Of a DNA stretch of 22,313 nt, positions 1 to 7,204 are shown in pieces (position 1 is the first letter of the stretch; each line of letters starts with the position of its first letter). Under the pieces are notes generated by a model. That model searched no databases. It was given only the letters and a program-made list of their open reading frames with translations, and had not been told where the DNA came from. The position numbers and the translations under genes were made by a program. The stretch is from Candidatus Thorarchaeota archaeon (GTDB lineage Archaea; Asgardarchaeota; Thorarchaeia; Thorarchaeales; Thorarchaeaceae), in the NCBI GenBank assembly GCA_016840825.1, contig JAEORN010000102.1, forward strand, positions 1 through 22,313, in the 5' to 3' direction.

Positions 1-378
1 CTGATTAAATTAGCAAGTGCACGTTCGATTTCAAGTGATTCTTTTCTGACCAAACTGAAAACAGCAGATGGCCTGTTCAACATCGAGAATGAGATTGCTG
101 AAGAATCTGGAATAGATTCAAAGAATATCTACATTGATTATCCCAACAGACACTCTGTACCCTACTTCCCTGGAAAACATAAGATGGATGACCTTGTTCT
201 ATTTGAGCGAGGTTCTTCAGGGTATGAGTTCTGGCCTGTAGACGAAGTGAGTGAATTAGCGAGAAGCTTCATGCGCAAGATGAAGACTATACGAGTATAC
301 ACTACCAAGGGCTATCGTCAAAAGGTTAGAAAGGTTGCTGATGCCTACTTGGAGAGCATAGATAATCCTACTAAATGA
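1..378 (+). CDS. C-terminal part of a probable HD-superfamily phosphohydrolase (5'-truncated)
   Basis: The frame is open from the first base to a TGA stop, so the gene begins before the window; about 125 residues are visible. The visible part has a helical stretch, then a segment of the form DYPNR...PYFPGK, a strand (LVLFERG), a short PVDEVSELA helix and a TIRVY strand before a basic C-terminal helix. From memory this order matches the C-terminal region of COG1078-type HD-domain nucleotide phosphohydrolases, where a plS-evS helix is followed by an R-V-Y strand. The catalytic HD motifs would lie upstream and cannot be seen, so the function is tentative. The first ATG in the visible part, at 184, is internal and not a real start, because similarity-type sequence continues before it. 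Confidence 0.6.
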   Translation: MIKLASARSISSDSFLTKLKTADGLFNIENEIAEESGIDSKNIYIDYPNRHSVPYFPGKHKMDDLVLFERGSSGYEFWPVDEVSELARSFMRKMKTIRVYTTKGYRQKVRKVADAYLESIDNPTK

Positions 379-395
379 TCGTGGATGTAGCGTAT

Positions 396-409
396 CATCT
401 ATATACTAT
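396..409 (+). promoter_or_regulatory. Putative TATA promoter of the small membrane-protein gene
   Basis: An A/T-rich CTATATACT lies at about 399-407. With the usual archaeal spacing of about 25 bp, transcription would start near 428. This favours translation from ATG 445 (or TTG 439) and argues against TTG 412, which lies upstream of the expected transcript. Confidence 0.4.
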
Positions 410-444
410 CCTTGACTAGTTGGTATCTGGTGTTTGATTTGAGT

Positions 445-912
445 ATGGATGCAACTATTGGACAATTGCAAAGGGATCCCAATTTTGGACTGATTTTACT
501 TGGTGCATTGCTGTGGATTGTGGGTTTCTATAATATTCCAATTCTCTCCCCCTTTCTTCTGACCATAGGCTTTGGTCTGGTTTGTACAGCCGCCGCCATA
601 ACTTCATTACAACGGTCAACTGAAAATGCTATACCCGGGCTCTTGATTGGAGGAATAATTCAAGTTATTGGCTATTTTGTTACTGGTGTCCCACTCATTG
701 GTTTTCTAATCTCTCCCCCAATAATTGTGATGGGCGGTGTGATTATAATCTTCTTTGCTATTCCGTTAGCAATTCAAACTGGAAAAGTTCCATTTATTGA
801 GGAGATTCAGAGGAAGTTTGAAGAGCAGAGGCATAGGGATGAGAAAGTGGTAGATGCCGATGTTGTGGATAAAGAAGGTGATAACACGTCTGATGATTCT
901 ACGACTAAATGA
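445..912 (+). CDS. Small polytopic membrane protein, unknown function
   Basis: A 155-residue protein with about four hydrophobic helices (roughly residues 15-33, 35-53, 63-80 and 86-110), followed by a charged, acidic C-terminal tail of about 40 residues that is probably cytoplasmic and flexible. No catalytic motif is recognised. The ATG at 445 is chosen because a TATA-like element ends near 407; an in-frame TTG at 412 would add 11 residues but lies before the expected transcription start, and TTG 439 is also possible. It sits 66 bp after the HD-type gene and 80 bp before the large zinc-finger gene, so it may be its own unit. The integral membrane nature is clear from the hydrophobicity; the function is unknown. 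Confidence 0.75.
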   Translation: MDATIGQLQRDPNFGLILLGALLWIVGFYNIPILSPFLLTIGFGLVCTAAAITSLQRSTENAIPGLLIGGIIQVIGYFVTGVPLIGFLISPPIIVMGGVIIIFFAIPLAIQTGKVPFIEEIQRKFEEQRHRDEKVVDADVVDKEGDNTSDDSTTK

Positions 913-992
913 AACCAAAGGGTAACTCGGCAAGCACAGTCAATGAATGTTCATAAGCTCAAGTAGCTCAATGCATTATAGATTCAATGTAG

Positions 993-3278
993 GTGATACT
1001 CTTGTTCTCATGCAGCAAATGCGAAAATGCACTCTTTATTCGCTCAGCATCCCTTAAGGATATGATTCTCAGTTTGGATGTCCAGTGTCTTAATGGACAC
1101 AAGAGTATCCGTCGTATCGCAGAGCATCAAGTAGAGGAGGTCGCTCAAGAGATCTTCAACAGGATGTACAACTGTCTTGATTGTGGCTATACTATGATGA
1201 TGGTAGCAACAGAGAACCAAGGAGATATCACCGAATGCCTATTCCTCTGTCCAAATCACGGTCCTCAGCTGAGGGAGTTCCCGACAAAGTATCTGGGACA
1301 TGTCAATCTTGCAGGTGCTGATATTGATCCCTATATTGCCATTAGGAATTCATTTCGATGCAAGGAATGTGGATTAGTCTATGCTATTACCGACATAGAA
1401 GAACGGACTGGGATTCTTGAAATTACTACACGATGTGCGAATGGTCATAAGGATACTAAATATCTAGCTCCTCAAGCTGACGAGAGTATCCGGAAGCGGA
1501 TATTACAAAGAATCGTTCACTGTGACCGATGTGGACTTCCGGGACACATATCAGGTGTTGAAGAGCGCAAGAAGGATACGCGACTCTATACGATCTGTCC
1601 TATGCATGGAGAATCGAAGAAAACAATTCCTTCTTCACTTCTCGGGATAGTACAGGAAGCTGTTTCAGAAATACCCGAGGACGCTGTCGTGCGTGCTATG
1701 TTAACGACTTCTAAGTGCCATAGACCACTAGTCATCAAGGAAATTGAAGAAATTAGTTCTGGCTATAAATTTAGGACTCTCTGTCCTGGCAAAGGTAGCA
1801 CCGGAGATTTCATGATTCCAGTAAGCTGGAATAAGCGAAACAACGAACTTGTTTCACAATCTGTCCTTACATGTAGCGAGTGTGGACTCCAAACATATAT
1901 TCTTGAGGGGCGCAAGAAGAAGAATAGTACCGAGTTCAAAGTGATTTGTCCAATCCATGGTGTTATGTTGAGAGAAGCGCCACACGATGTCTTTGAGATA
2001 ATCCAAGATACTTCTTCTACATTCGATAAAATGCCTTCTTTGATACGAAGTCTGGGATGTCAAGAATGTGGCTTACCTCTTACGTTACGTGATGTTGAAC
2101 AAAAGCGAAATCTTGTAGAATTCGATATGGATTGTAGGAATGGACATAGAACGAAGAGGTTCTTTGTTCCAAATATGGATCAGGAAACACTAATTGGACT
2201 TTACAAAAACCTCTACAAATGTCCTGAATGCTATGATCCTGTCGATTTAGTCTATACCAAACCAGAGGGGAGGGAAACCAGAGTAGTACTTCTTTGTCCA
2301 TTACATGGCAAGCAAGTATTAGATGTTCCAGACAACCACGCTAATGCGATGAATCTCGCGTATACCGAGATAAAAGAGGATAGGATGAAGCCTAGAATAG
2401 AGGCAGTCCCAGAAGAGCCTAAGATTGAGTTAGAAGCTCGGACCGAGTCACCTGAGATCCCCTTGAAACAAGTAGATGTCATGAGGGGATGCGAGATTAT
2501 TGGGGGGAAATTCGATTTTAAGGTCAAGGTTGCCAACAACACTGATTTTGTTATTACTAATGTAACAGTGAGCATCGTTGCATATCCACAGGACTGTATG
2601 GAAATTGGTGGCGAGAATGCAAAAACGATATCACGAATAGAGGTTGGTGGATTTAGAAGTCCTTCATTCACTTTCTATCCAACAAAAGATTGTGTACAAG
2701 GAAAAGTGGTGGCAACTGTTTCATACATAGACTTCAGGGACCAACTTCACACGCTCCAAGTTGAGCCATACCTCATCCGATCCGTTTGTGATCTGCTGAA
2801 GCCGTCAAAGGCGACCTCTCAACAATTCGATTTGATACTTTCGAATCTGACGAAGGCAGGAGAAGATCAAACCTTGGAGTGGAATCCGAAGATTCTATTC
2901 ACCAAGGCTGAAAAGCTCCTCCCCGCAAAGAATTTCCATATCATAGATTCTGATGAGAAAATTGTATCAGGTCAGTTCATTGGAACAATTAGGGGGTATG
3001 CCGAAGGCAAATACACAGGAAAGAAGGTTGCAGTTGTTTTTCTAATATCAGGTCCTGAGGATGGTCGTCATTCTGCAGTAAAGGTAGAGGCACTCGGTGA
3101 GGATATTGCCATGCTCCCAACAACCATAGACGAGCTTGCCGAAACCATGGATTCGTGGATCTGTCTTAGATGTGGTGCGCCACTTGATTCTGAGGAGGTT
3201 ATCGAACTTGGCAAACGACAGCCAATCAGATGTAGGTACTGCTCACACACTCTGACAATGGGTTTGTATCTGATGTGA
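993..3278 (+). CDS. Multi-zinc-finger protein with adaptin-ear-like beta sandwich and C-terminal zinc ribbon
   Basis: 761 residues. Residues 7-439 hold eight zinc-finger-like units, each with CxxC, exactly 21 residues, then a third cysteine. They alternate between a type ending CxNGH and one ending CPxHG, giving four modules with a 116-117-residue period (starting at 7, 123, 239 and 356). Unit five has lost its first Cys (Thr239) and its His (CPGKGS at 264). After an acidic, proline-rich linker (about 460-490) comes a beta sandwich (about 500-595) with the KVKVANNTDFVITNVTV pattern, resembling coatomer/adaptin appendage-like domains of archaeal proteins. A conserved RGYAEGKYTGK segment (667-677) and a final zinc ribbon (C724/C727...C747/C750) close the protein. 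No enzyme motif is seen; a scaffold or binding role is inferred. The start is GTG 993, directly after a TAG; TTG 1002 is an alternative that would lose one finger cysteine at most marginally. Confidence 0.85.
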   Translation: MILLFSCSKCENALFIRSASLKDMILSLDVQCLNGHKSIRRIAEHQVEEVAQEIFNRMYNCLDCGYTMMMVATENQGDITECLFLCPNHGPQLREFPTKYLGHVNLAGADIDPYIAIRNSFRCKECGLVYAITDIEERTGILEITTRCANGHKDTKYLAPQADESIRKRILQRIVHCDRCGLPGHISGVEERKKDTRLYTICPMHGESKKTIPSSLLGIVQEAVSEIPEDAVVRAMLTTSKCHRPLVIKEIEEISSGYKFRTLCPGKGSTGDFMIPVSWNKRNNELVSQSVLTCSECGLQTYILEGRKKKNSTEFKVICPIHGVMLREAPHDVFEIIQDTSSTFDKMPSLIRSLGCQECGLPLTLRDVEQKRNLVEFDMDCRNGHRTKRFFVPNMDQETLIGLYKNLYKCPECYDPVDLVYTKPEGRETRVVLLCPLHGKQVLDVPDNHANAMNLAYTEIKEDRMKPRIEAVPEEPKIELEARTESPEIPLKQVDVMRGCEIIGGKFDFKVKVANNTDFVITNVTVSIVAYPQDCMEIGGENAKTISRIEVGGFRSPSFTFYPTKDCVQGKVVATVSYIDFRDQLHTLQVEPYLIRSVCDLLKPSKATSQQFDLILSNLTKAGEDQTLEWNPKILFTKAEKLLPAKNFHIIDSDEKIVSGQFIGTIRGYAEGKYTGKKVAVVFLISGPEDGRHSAVKVEALGEDIAMLPTTIDELAETMDSWICLRCGAPLDSEEVIELGKRQPIRCRYCSHTLTMGLYLM

Positions 3279-3288
3279 GAATCGCAGA

Positions 3289-3990
3289 TCAACTGAGGTC
3301 TCTTTCAACGAGCCAATTATGAAGCGGGAACATTGCTTTGAAGTGCAATAGACACTGGTCTATCAATTCTGGTGTACCAATTACCTTTCTTGGTATCTTT
3401 GAATACTCTGCATAAAGTGCATTATGAAGTAAGAAGTCTGCACGCTCATGCTCAGGACTATAACCCCTTGGCACTCGCTTGTAATAACTACCTCCAATTG
3501 AATACCCTGAACTCTTCAATTTAGTTATTATTTCTATTAGTTCTTCTCCTGTTTCTTCTTGAACAATTGCATCTCTATACTTTGATAGCATAGCTTTTGA
3601 AAAACCATGCATTCCTCCATGGACCACAAGCATATTATCACCTAGACCAAGGTGGAATCCTGAGTGGTCCATCTTCTTACCAGGACCCTCCCAAAAGATG
3701 ATGCCTAATCTTGTTCTATAGGGTGTCTTGTCTTTGCTAAAACGTACATCCTTATTGATTCTCATAATGGAGCCACTTCCTGTGGCTCTAGTATCGTACC
3801 TTATGTTCTCCAAGGTCTTGCTCAGCTTCTCTCCTAATTCCACAATGAAGGACTGGGCAGGGGCAATCACATTCTCTATGTATACGTTCTTGTTCTCATT
3901 GAACCAATCTCTATTGTTATTCTCTCTGAGATCTCTGAAGAAATCCAATCCTTTCTTAGGAAACCCCTTGAATGGAGGAAAAGGTGTCAT
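3289..3990 (-). CDS. DUF2461 (TIGR02453) family protein
   Basis: A 233-residue soluble protein. Diagnostic DUF2461 features are NNRDWF at residues 25-30 and the RINKDVRFSKDK...PYRT block at about 77-93, followed by the GFHLGLGD strand region. The length matches the family norm of about 220-230. The biochemical function of the family is not established to my knowledge. It ends 10 bp from the convergent end of the zinc-finger gene and starts 45 bp downstream of the UbiX-like gene on the same strand, so it is probably the last gene of the DUF2070-UbiX-DUF2461 unit. The start is ATG; no clear upstream alternative. Confidence 0.88.
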   Translation of the reverse strand: MTPFPPFKGFPKKGLDFFRDLRENNNRDWFNENKNVYIENVIAPAQSFIVELGEKLSKTLENIRYDTRATGSGSIMRINKDVRFSKDKTPYRTRLGIIFWEGPGKKMDHSGFHLGLGDNMLVVHGGMHGFSKAMLSKYRDAIVQEETGEELIEIITKLKSSGYSIGGSYYKRVPRGYSPEHERADFLLHNALYAEYSKIPRKVIGTPELIDQCLLHFKAMFPLHNWLVERDLS

Positions 3991-4035
3991 AAAGAACAGA
4001 TTCCTAGTGATGGATATAACTAGTGAGGTAGGTAT

Positions 4036-4605
4036 CTATTCCTCTCCATGCCACTCAATCTCAGCTTTTTGCTTGACCTTGAGATGAGTCAGCATCCTGT
4101 CGACCAGCGAGTCCACGAGCTCATCAATTGTCTTTGGTTTATGCCAGAATGCGGGACTTGCAGGAAAGACAATTGCCCCAGCTTCTGTTACCTGCGCCAT
4201 ATTTCTAATATGGATAAGATTCATTGGAGTTTCTCGAACGAGGAGGACCAAGGGTCTTTTCTCTTTCAAACTGCAATCAGCTGCTCTTGCTATCAAATTA
4301 TCAGCATAGCCGTGAGCTATACCTGCAAGTGTCTTCATTGAACAAGGCGCTATTATCATTGAATCTAAGTGAAAACTCCCACTCGCAGGACCTGCTTCAA
4401 GATCATCTTCATCATAAATAAAGGATACCTCATTGGCTAAGTCCTCTTTTGTCAATCCTGTTTCATGCTCAAGTGTCTTCTCTCCCCATTTGCTAATTAT
4501 CAAGAGGACCTCATGACCTATCTCTTTCAGGGCTTGGATCACCCTTACTCCATAGATTGCACCACTTGCACCAGTCAAAGCCACGAGGATTCTTTTTCGT
4601 TCCAT
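4036..4605 (-). CDS. ubiX: UbiX-type flavin prenyltransferase
   Basis: 189 residues, the normal UbiX/Pad1 size. These enzymes join dimethylallyl phosphate to reduced FMN to make prenylated FMN, the cofactor of UbiD-type decarboxylases. Visible motifs are TGASG at 11-15 (phosphate/flavin binding), Ser38, APCSMKT at 86-92, RETPM at 124-128 (Arg/Glu of the active site), PAFWHKP at 151-157 and Arg170 near the C-terminus. The family usually has Tyr where Trp154 stands (recalled, not checked). No UbiD decarboxylase is in the window, so the partner is encoded elsewhere. It lies 66 bp downstream of the DUF2070 gene on the same strand and is probably co-transcribed. Starts at ATG; the family assignment is secure, the exact substrate use is inferred. 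Confidence 0.93.
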   Translation of the reverse strand: MERKRILVALTGASGAIYGVRVIQALKEIGHEVLLIISKWGEKTLEHETGLTKEDLANEVSFIYDEDDLEAGPASGSFHLDSMIIAPCSMKTLAGIAHGYADNLIARAADCSLKEKRPLVLLVRETPMNLIHIRNMAQVTEAGAIVFPASPAFWHKPKTIDELVDSLVDRMLTHLKVKQKAEIEWHGEE

Positions 4606-4671
4606 TTACTTACACCAAGCATCCTAATCTCTATGACCCCATGGTTATTTTCTTTCCGGAATGTCTTTTTC

Positions 4672-6513
4672 TCAAATAATGAAGCTGAGTATAAGGAATG
4701 ATAGGAATGCTAGACCTGCTGAAGCGATTCCAATTCGCTTGGCAATACTAGCAGCTTCTGCAACATCTTGAGTAAGTGTATCGAATCCTTTTGTACCAAA
4801 CGTTCTGATTCTCTTTGCCTCACCAAATGCAAGTCCAACACTGACTTGTATTAGATTACTTCTGGCTACCTCTGCTGCTTTCAATATGACATCTAGTATT
4901 TCATCTGGCTTGTTCTGACCTACAGGCGGATATCCCTTGCTTGAGAGAGAAATCGCATTTACTAGATGAGTATCTGTTGTAGTGATTTCTGCCGCATCAA
5001 ACCCTTTTTTCATGAGTGCTTCTTGAACACGTTCTCTGTATCCAGGTTCCACATTGTTTCCATCTACTGAGATTAGTGCAGTTGTTTCATCATCACTTTG
5101 TAAAGCAACTGCGATAACTCCTGCAGGGCCCATGCCTTCTTTAGCAGAGATGAATTCAGGAACGATTTGATGAGTTCCTATAGATATGTTGCCTCTCTTT
5201 CTCGTTTGGTTGGCAGTAATAGCTTCTCTGACTGCCTCTATGTAATCCTTCTCTTCGTCATCTCCTGGCATTAGAGAAACTGCATCATGATCTATGCAAT
5301 TGTGCCCATCGGAGAGAGCGACATATCTTATTCCCGATGCACTTTGCCTTGCTTCATTTGCAGCGGCAATTCCTATCTCAAGTGCAATGTCATCAGTGAA
5401 CTCAGGAGCGCTTGTAGTGATGGCTAAGGCATCATCTCCGGTGAAGAATGTCCAAACTTTGAATTTTCCATGTTCTGACATTTGCAGTCCAGATGCTTTA
5501 GGATGTACTTCCACCTCTTTTATGAGCCGATCGATCTCATCTAAAGCGATCTGATAATCTATCTTATTTGTAAGGTTCTGGTGATGAGTGCAAGTTCCAT
5601 GTAGAACAAATGCTTGAACTCCATACTTCCGCTTGATATGTTGGATAACTACTGAAGGCAGACCACTACTTCCGATATCTCTGAAGGGTCCTGGATGTAC
5701 ATAGAGAATGACTCCAATTGATACCAGAGTGTCTCCGGATTTGAAGACAATAAGCTCCATCGGAACATCCTGTACCACACTGATTTGAGTTAGCAGCGAT
5801 TCCAATGGCTCTGGGTTTTCAGCTAAATAGTCATACCCAAAGGCACGAAGAAGCTCTGGACCATTGATACCTAGGTCTCTCTCGAATGGTACACTTACTG
5901 ATTTGAAGATATAATGAACAGCAATTGAGCCAATGAATAGAATAATTGGAGTAACTATGAACCAGTATTCTGGCAATGTCGGAAGTGCAGTTGTAAATGA
6001 TGAAAGACCAAGAAGGAGTAGAAGCCAAGTAATCGCTGGCATCATGGCTGCGATGAAGTTCCTGATGGGATGATGATCACTTAGACCAGTGACGAGGAAC
6101 GAGAATGCCAAATAACCCAGACCCATGCCTAAAATCCAAAAATTAACTTCCAAATCGGAAATGAAAATCGCATCAATGAGTCCTCCAAATGTACCAAAGA
6201 AATACCAGAAGATGATTCCGAATTGAGCTGCACCTAGTGCTCTGCGAGCATCAAGTGGCGATCCTACTTTTCTCACTATCAAATAAAGCATTCCCGATCC
6301 GATGAAGGCTGCTGAGAAGAGGAGTATTGTGTAGTAAAGGAATGCTTCAATACCTAGAGGTAGTCCCTCTCGTGCTGTATGAAAGAGAGCAAACAATCCT
6401 GAGGATACGAGTGCCATAGCAATCGTTCGAAATATGATTCCTCTATAGGTAGGCAATTGCCATACTTTTGAATAGAGTCTTACAGTTTCTTTGACTTTGG
6501 CTTGTTCGCCCAT
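4672..6513 (-). CDS. DUF2070 family archaeal membrane protein
   Basis: 613 residues. The N-terminal third has about six transmembrane helices (about 27-45, 56-80, 96-115, 125-143, 155-175 and 184-202); a large soluble domain of about 380 residues follows, and one last helix (about 595-613) closes the protein. The soluble domain has the family's conserved blocks: HPGPF (273-277) with GSSGLP, HGTCTHH (305-311), DGHN (402-405) and TTDTHLVN (512-519). The repeated His/Asp motifs suggest a metal-dependent hydrolase-like site, but this is inference; DUF2070 has no established function that I know of. It is first in a minus-strand unit with UbiX and DUF2461, and diverges from the PadR gene across 142 bp. 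A GAGGG Shine-Dalgarno-like element lies at 6520-6524 before the ATG. Confidence 0.9.
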   Translation of the reverse strand: MGEQAKVKETVRLYSKVWQLPTYRGIIFRTIAMALVSSGLFALFHTAREGLPLGIEAFLYYTILLFSAAFIGSGMLYLIVRKVGSPLDARRALGAAQFGIIFWYFFGTFGGLIDAIFISDLEVNFWILGMGLGYLAFSFLVTGLSDHHPIRNFIAAMMPAITWLLLLLGLSSFTTALPTLPEYWFIVTPIILFIGSIAVHYIFKSVSVPFERDLGINGPELLRAFGYDYLAENPEPLESLLTQISVVQDVPMELIVFKSGDTLVSIGVILYVHPGPFRDIGSSGLPSVVIQHIKRKYGVQAFVLHGTCTHHQNLTNKIDYQIALDEIDRLIKEVEVHPKASGLQMSEHGKFKVWTFFTGDDALAITTSAPEFTDDIALEIGIAAANEARQSASGIRYVALSDGHNCIDHDAVSLMPGDDEEKDYIEAVREAITANQTRKRGNISIGTHQIVPEFISAKEGMGPAGVIAVALQSDDETTALISVDGNNVEPGYRERVQEALMKKGFDAAEITTTDTHLVNAISLSSKGYPPVGQNKPDEILDVILKAAEVARSNLIQVSVGLAFGEAKRIRTFGTKGFDTLTQDVAEAASIAKRIGIASAGLAFLSFLILSFII

Positions 6514-6519
6514 ATCTAA

Positions 6520-6524
6520 CCCTC
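6520..6524 (-). promoter_or_regulatory. Shine-Dalgarno-like site of the DUF2070 gene
   Basis: Read on the minus strand this is GAGGG, 6 bp before the ATG codon that starts at 6513. It supports that start and implies a transcript with a short leader. A TATA-like element for this strand may lie near 6541-6549 or 6554-6560. Confidence 0.4.
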
Positions 6525-6601
6525 ATGGAATGTTTCTGAGCCTATATTCCATCTTATCAAACTTGCCATCTGATACTACAGGGTTCAAAAAGCACAAATC
6601 A

Positions 6602-6614
6602 TTATATTTATATC
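6602..6614 (+). promoter_or_regulatory. TATA box of the PadR-ABC operon
   Basis: A run of A and T (TTATATTTATATC) lies 42-54 bp before the PadR ATG. Archaeal spacing predicts transcription start at about 6632-6636, leaving a leader of about 20 bases. It directly abuts the tandem repeat, which argues for repression by blocking the pre-initiation complex. Confidence 0.55.
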
Positions 6615-6638
6615 GCATTCGATAATCGCATTCGATAA
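6611..6638. promoter_or_regulatory. Tandem operator-like repeat, probable PadR binding site
   Basis: TCGCATTCGATAA occurs twice back to back without mismatch (6613-6625 and 6626-6638). Each copy contains a dyad: TATCG-CATT-CGATA at 6611-6624, and ATCG-CATT-CGAT at 6625-6636. The pair lies between the TATA box and the predicted transcription start of the PadR gene. PadR regulators commonly bind dyads in their own promoters, so autoregulation is the natural inference. The sequence differs from the ATGT...ACAT type known for bacterial PadR proteins. The site is also about 100 bp from the divergent DUF2070 start. Confidence 0.6.
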
Positions 6639-6655
6639 TACATAAGTGAGTTGAG

Positions 6656-7204
6656 ATGATGCCAAAAGTCAGTTCCAGTGTACAGGAAGATTGTGGGAGT
6701 GTACGCATGCCTCACTCAATGCCTCGTGGATTCCTTCGATTGGTAATCTTGCGATTATTACGTAATCGGGAACTATCTGGAACTGATATCATGAACGTAC
6801 TTCATGAAAGAACAGAAGGACGTTGGCAACCGAGTCCTGGATCTATTTATCCTATGCTATCATCACTTGAAGAAACAGGTTCTATTGAGGTTGTAAGGAT
6901 CGAAGGGCGGAGTAAGATCTACAAATTATCAGACTATGGTCTGGAACAGCTAAGAGCGACATTCAAGAATAAGGGTGATTTAGGTGAGAAAGCTAGTATG
7001 GGTCCTCGTCTTTGGGAGAAGTTACTCGAACCAGTAGACAGAGCCAGATTCAATGCAACTGTTATCAGTCATCATTTTGAATCTCTGAATGATGTAATCG
7101 ACCAACTCACAGAATCCCAAAAACAGAAACTACTACTACACTTGGAAGTGCATAGAGAGCAACTCAGAAAGCTAATCGATTTACTAAAGAAGGATGTGCA
7201 TTAA
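6656..7204 (+). CDS. PadR family transcriptional regulator
   Basis: 182 residues. Residues about 24-95 form the PadR winged helix: the SGTDIM helix, recognition-helix region PSPGSIYPMLSSLEE, and a wing with IEGRSKIYKLSDYG. The C-terminal half (about 110-180) is helical and would mediate dimerisation, as in PadR proteins with long C-terminal domains. PadR proteins usually repress a neighbouring transporter and release DNA when a toxic ligand binds. Its TAA stop is followed with no gap by the ATG of the first ABC exporter gene, so regulator and exporter are one operon. A tandem operator-like repeat precedes it. Two ATG codons stand side by side at 6656 and 6659; the first is used here. The ligand is unknown. 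Confidence 0.92.
   Translation: MMPKVSSSVQEDCGSVRMPHSMPRGFLRLVILRLLRNRELSGTDIMNVLHERTEGRWQPSPGSIYPMLSSLEETGSIEVVRIEGRSKIYKLSDYGLEQLRATFKNKGDLGEKASMGPRLWEKLLEPVDRARFNATVISHHFESLNDVIDQLTESQKQKLLLHLEVHREQLRKLIDLLKKDVH

Noticed and set aside
412..444. TTG 412 as the start of the small membrane protein
   Set aside because: It lies before the transcription start expected from the TATA element at about 399-407; ATG 445 is more likely.
2252..2671. A 139-codon minus-strand frame inside the zinc-finger gene
   Set aside because: The plus-strand frame here has clear zinc motifs and a structured domain; the reverse frame has none.
4048..4421. Plus-strand open frames opposite the UbiX gene
   Set aside because: They lie wholly within the secure minus-strand UbiX reading frame, and their translations show no recognisable domain.
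6613..6638. Tandem 13-bp repeat as a CRISPR or mobile-element remnant
   Set aside because: There are only two abutting copies without spacers, and the promoter position fits an operator much better.
6523..6708. A 61-codon minus-strand frame across the PadR promoter
   Set aside because: It covers the TATA box, the tandem operator and the PadR start, and has no family resemblance or ribosome site.
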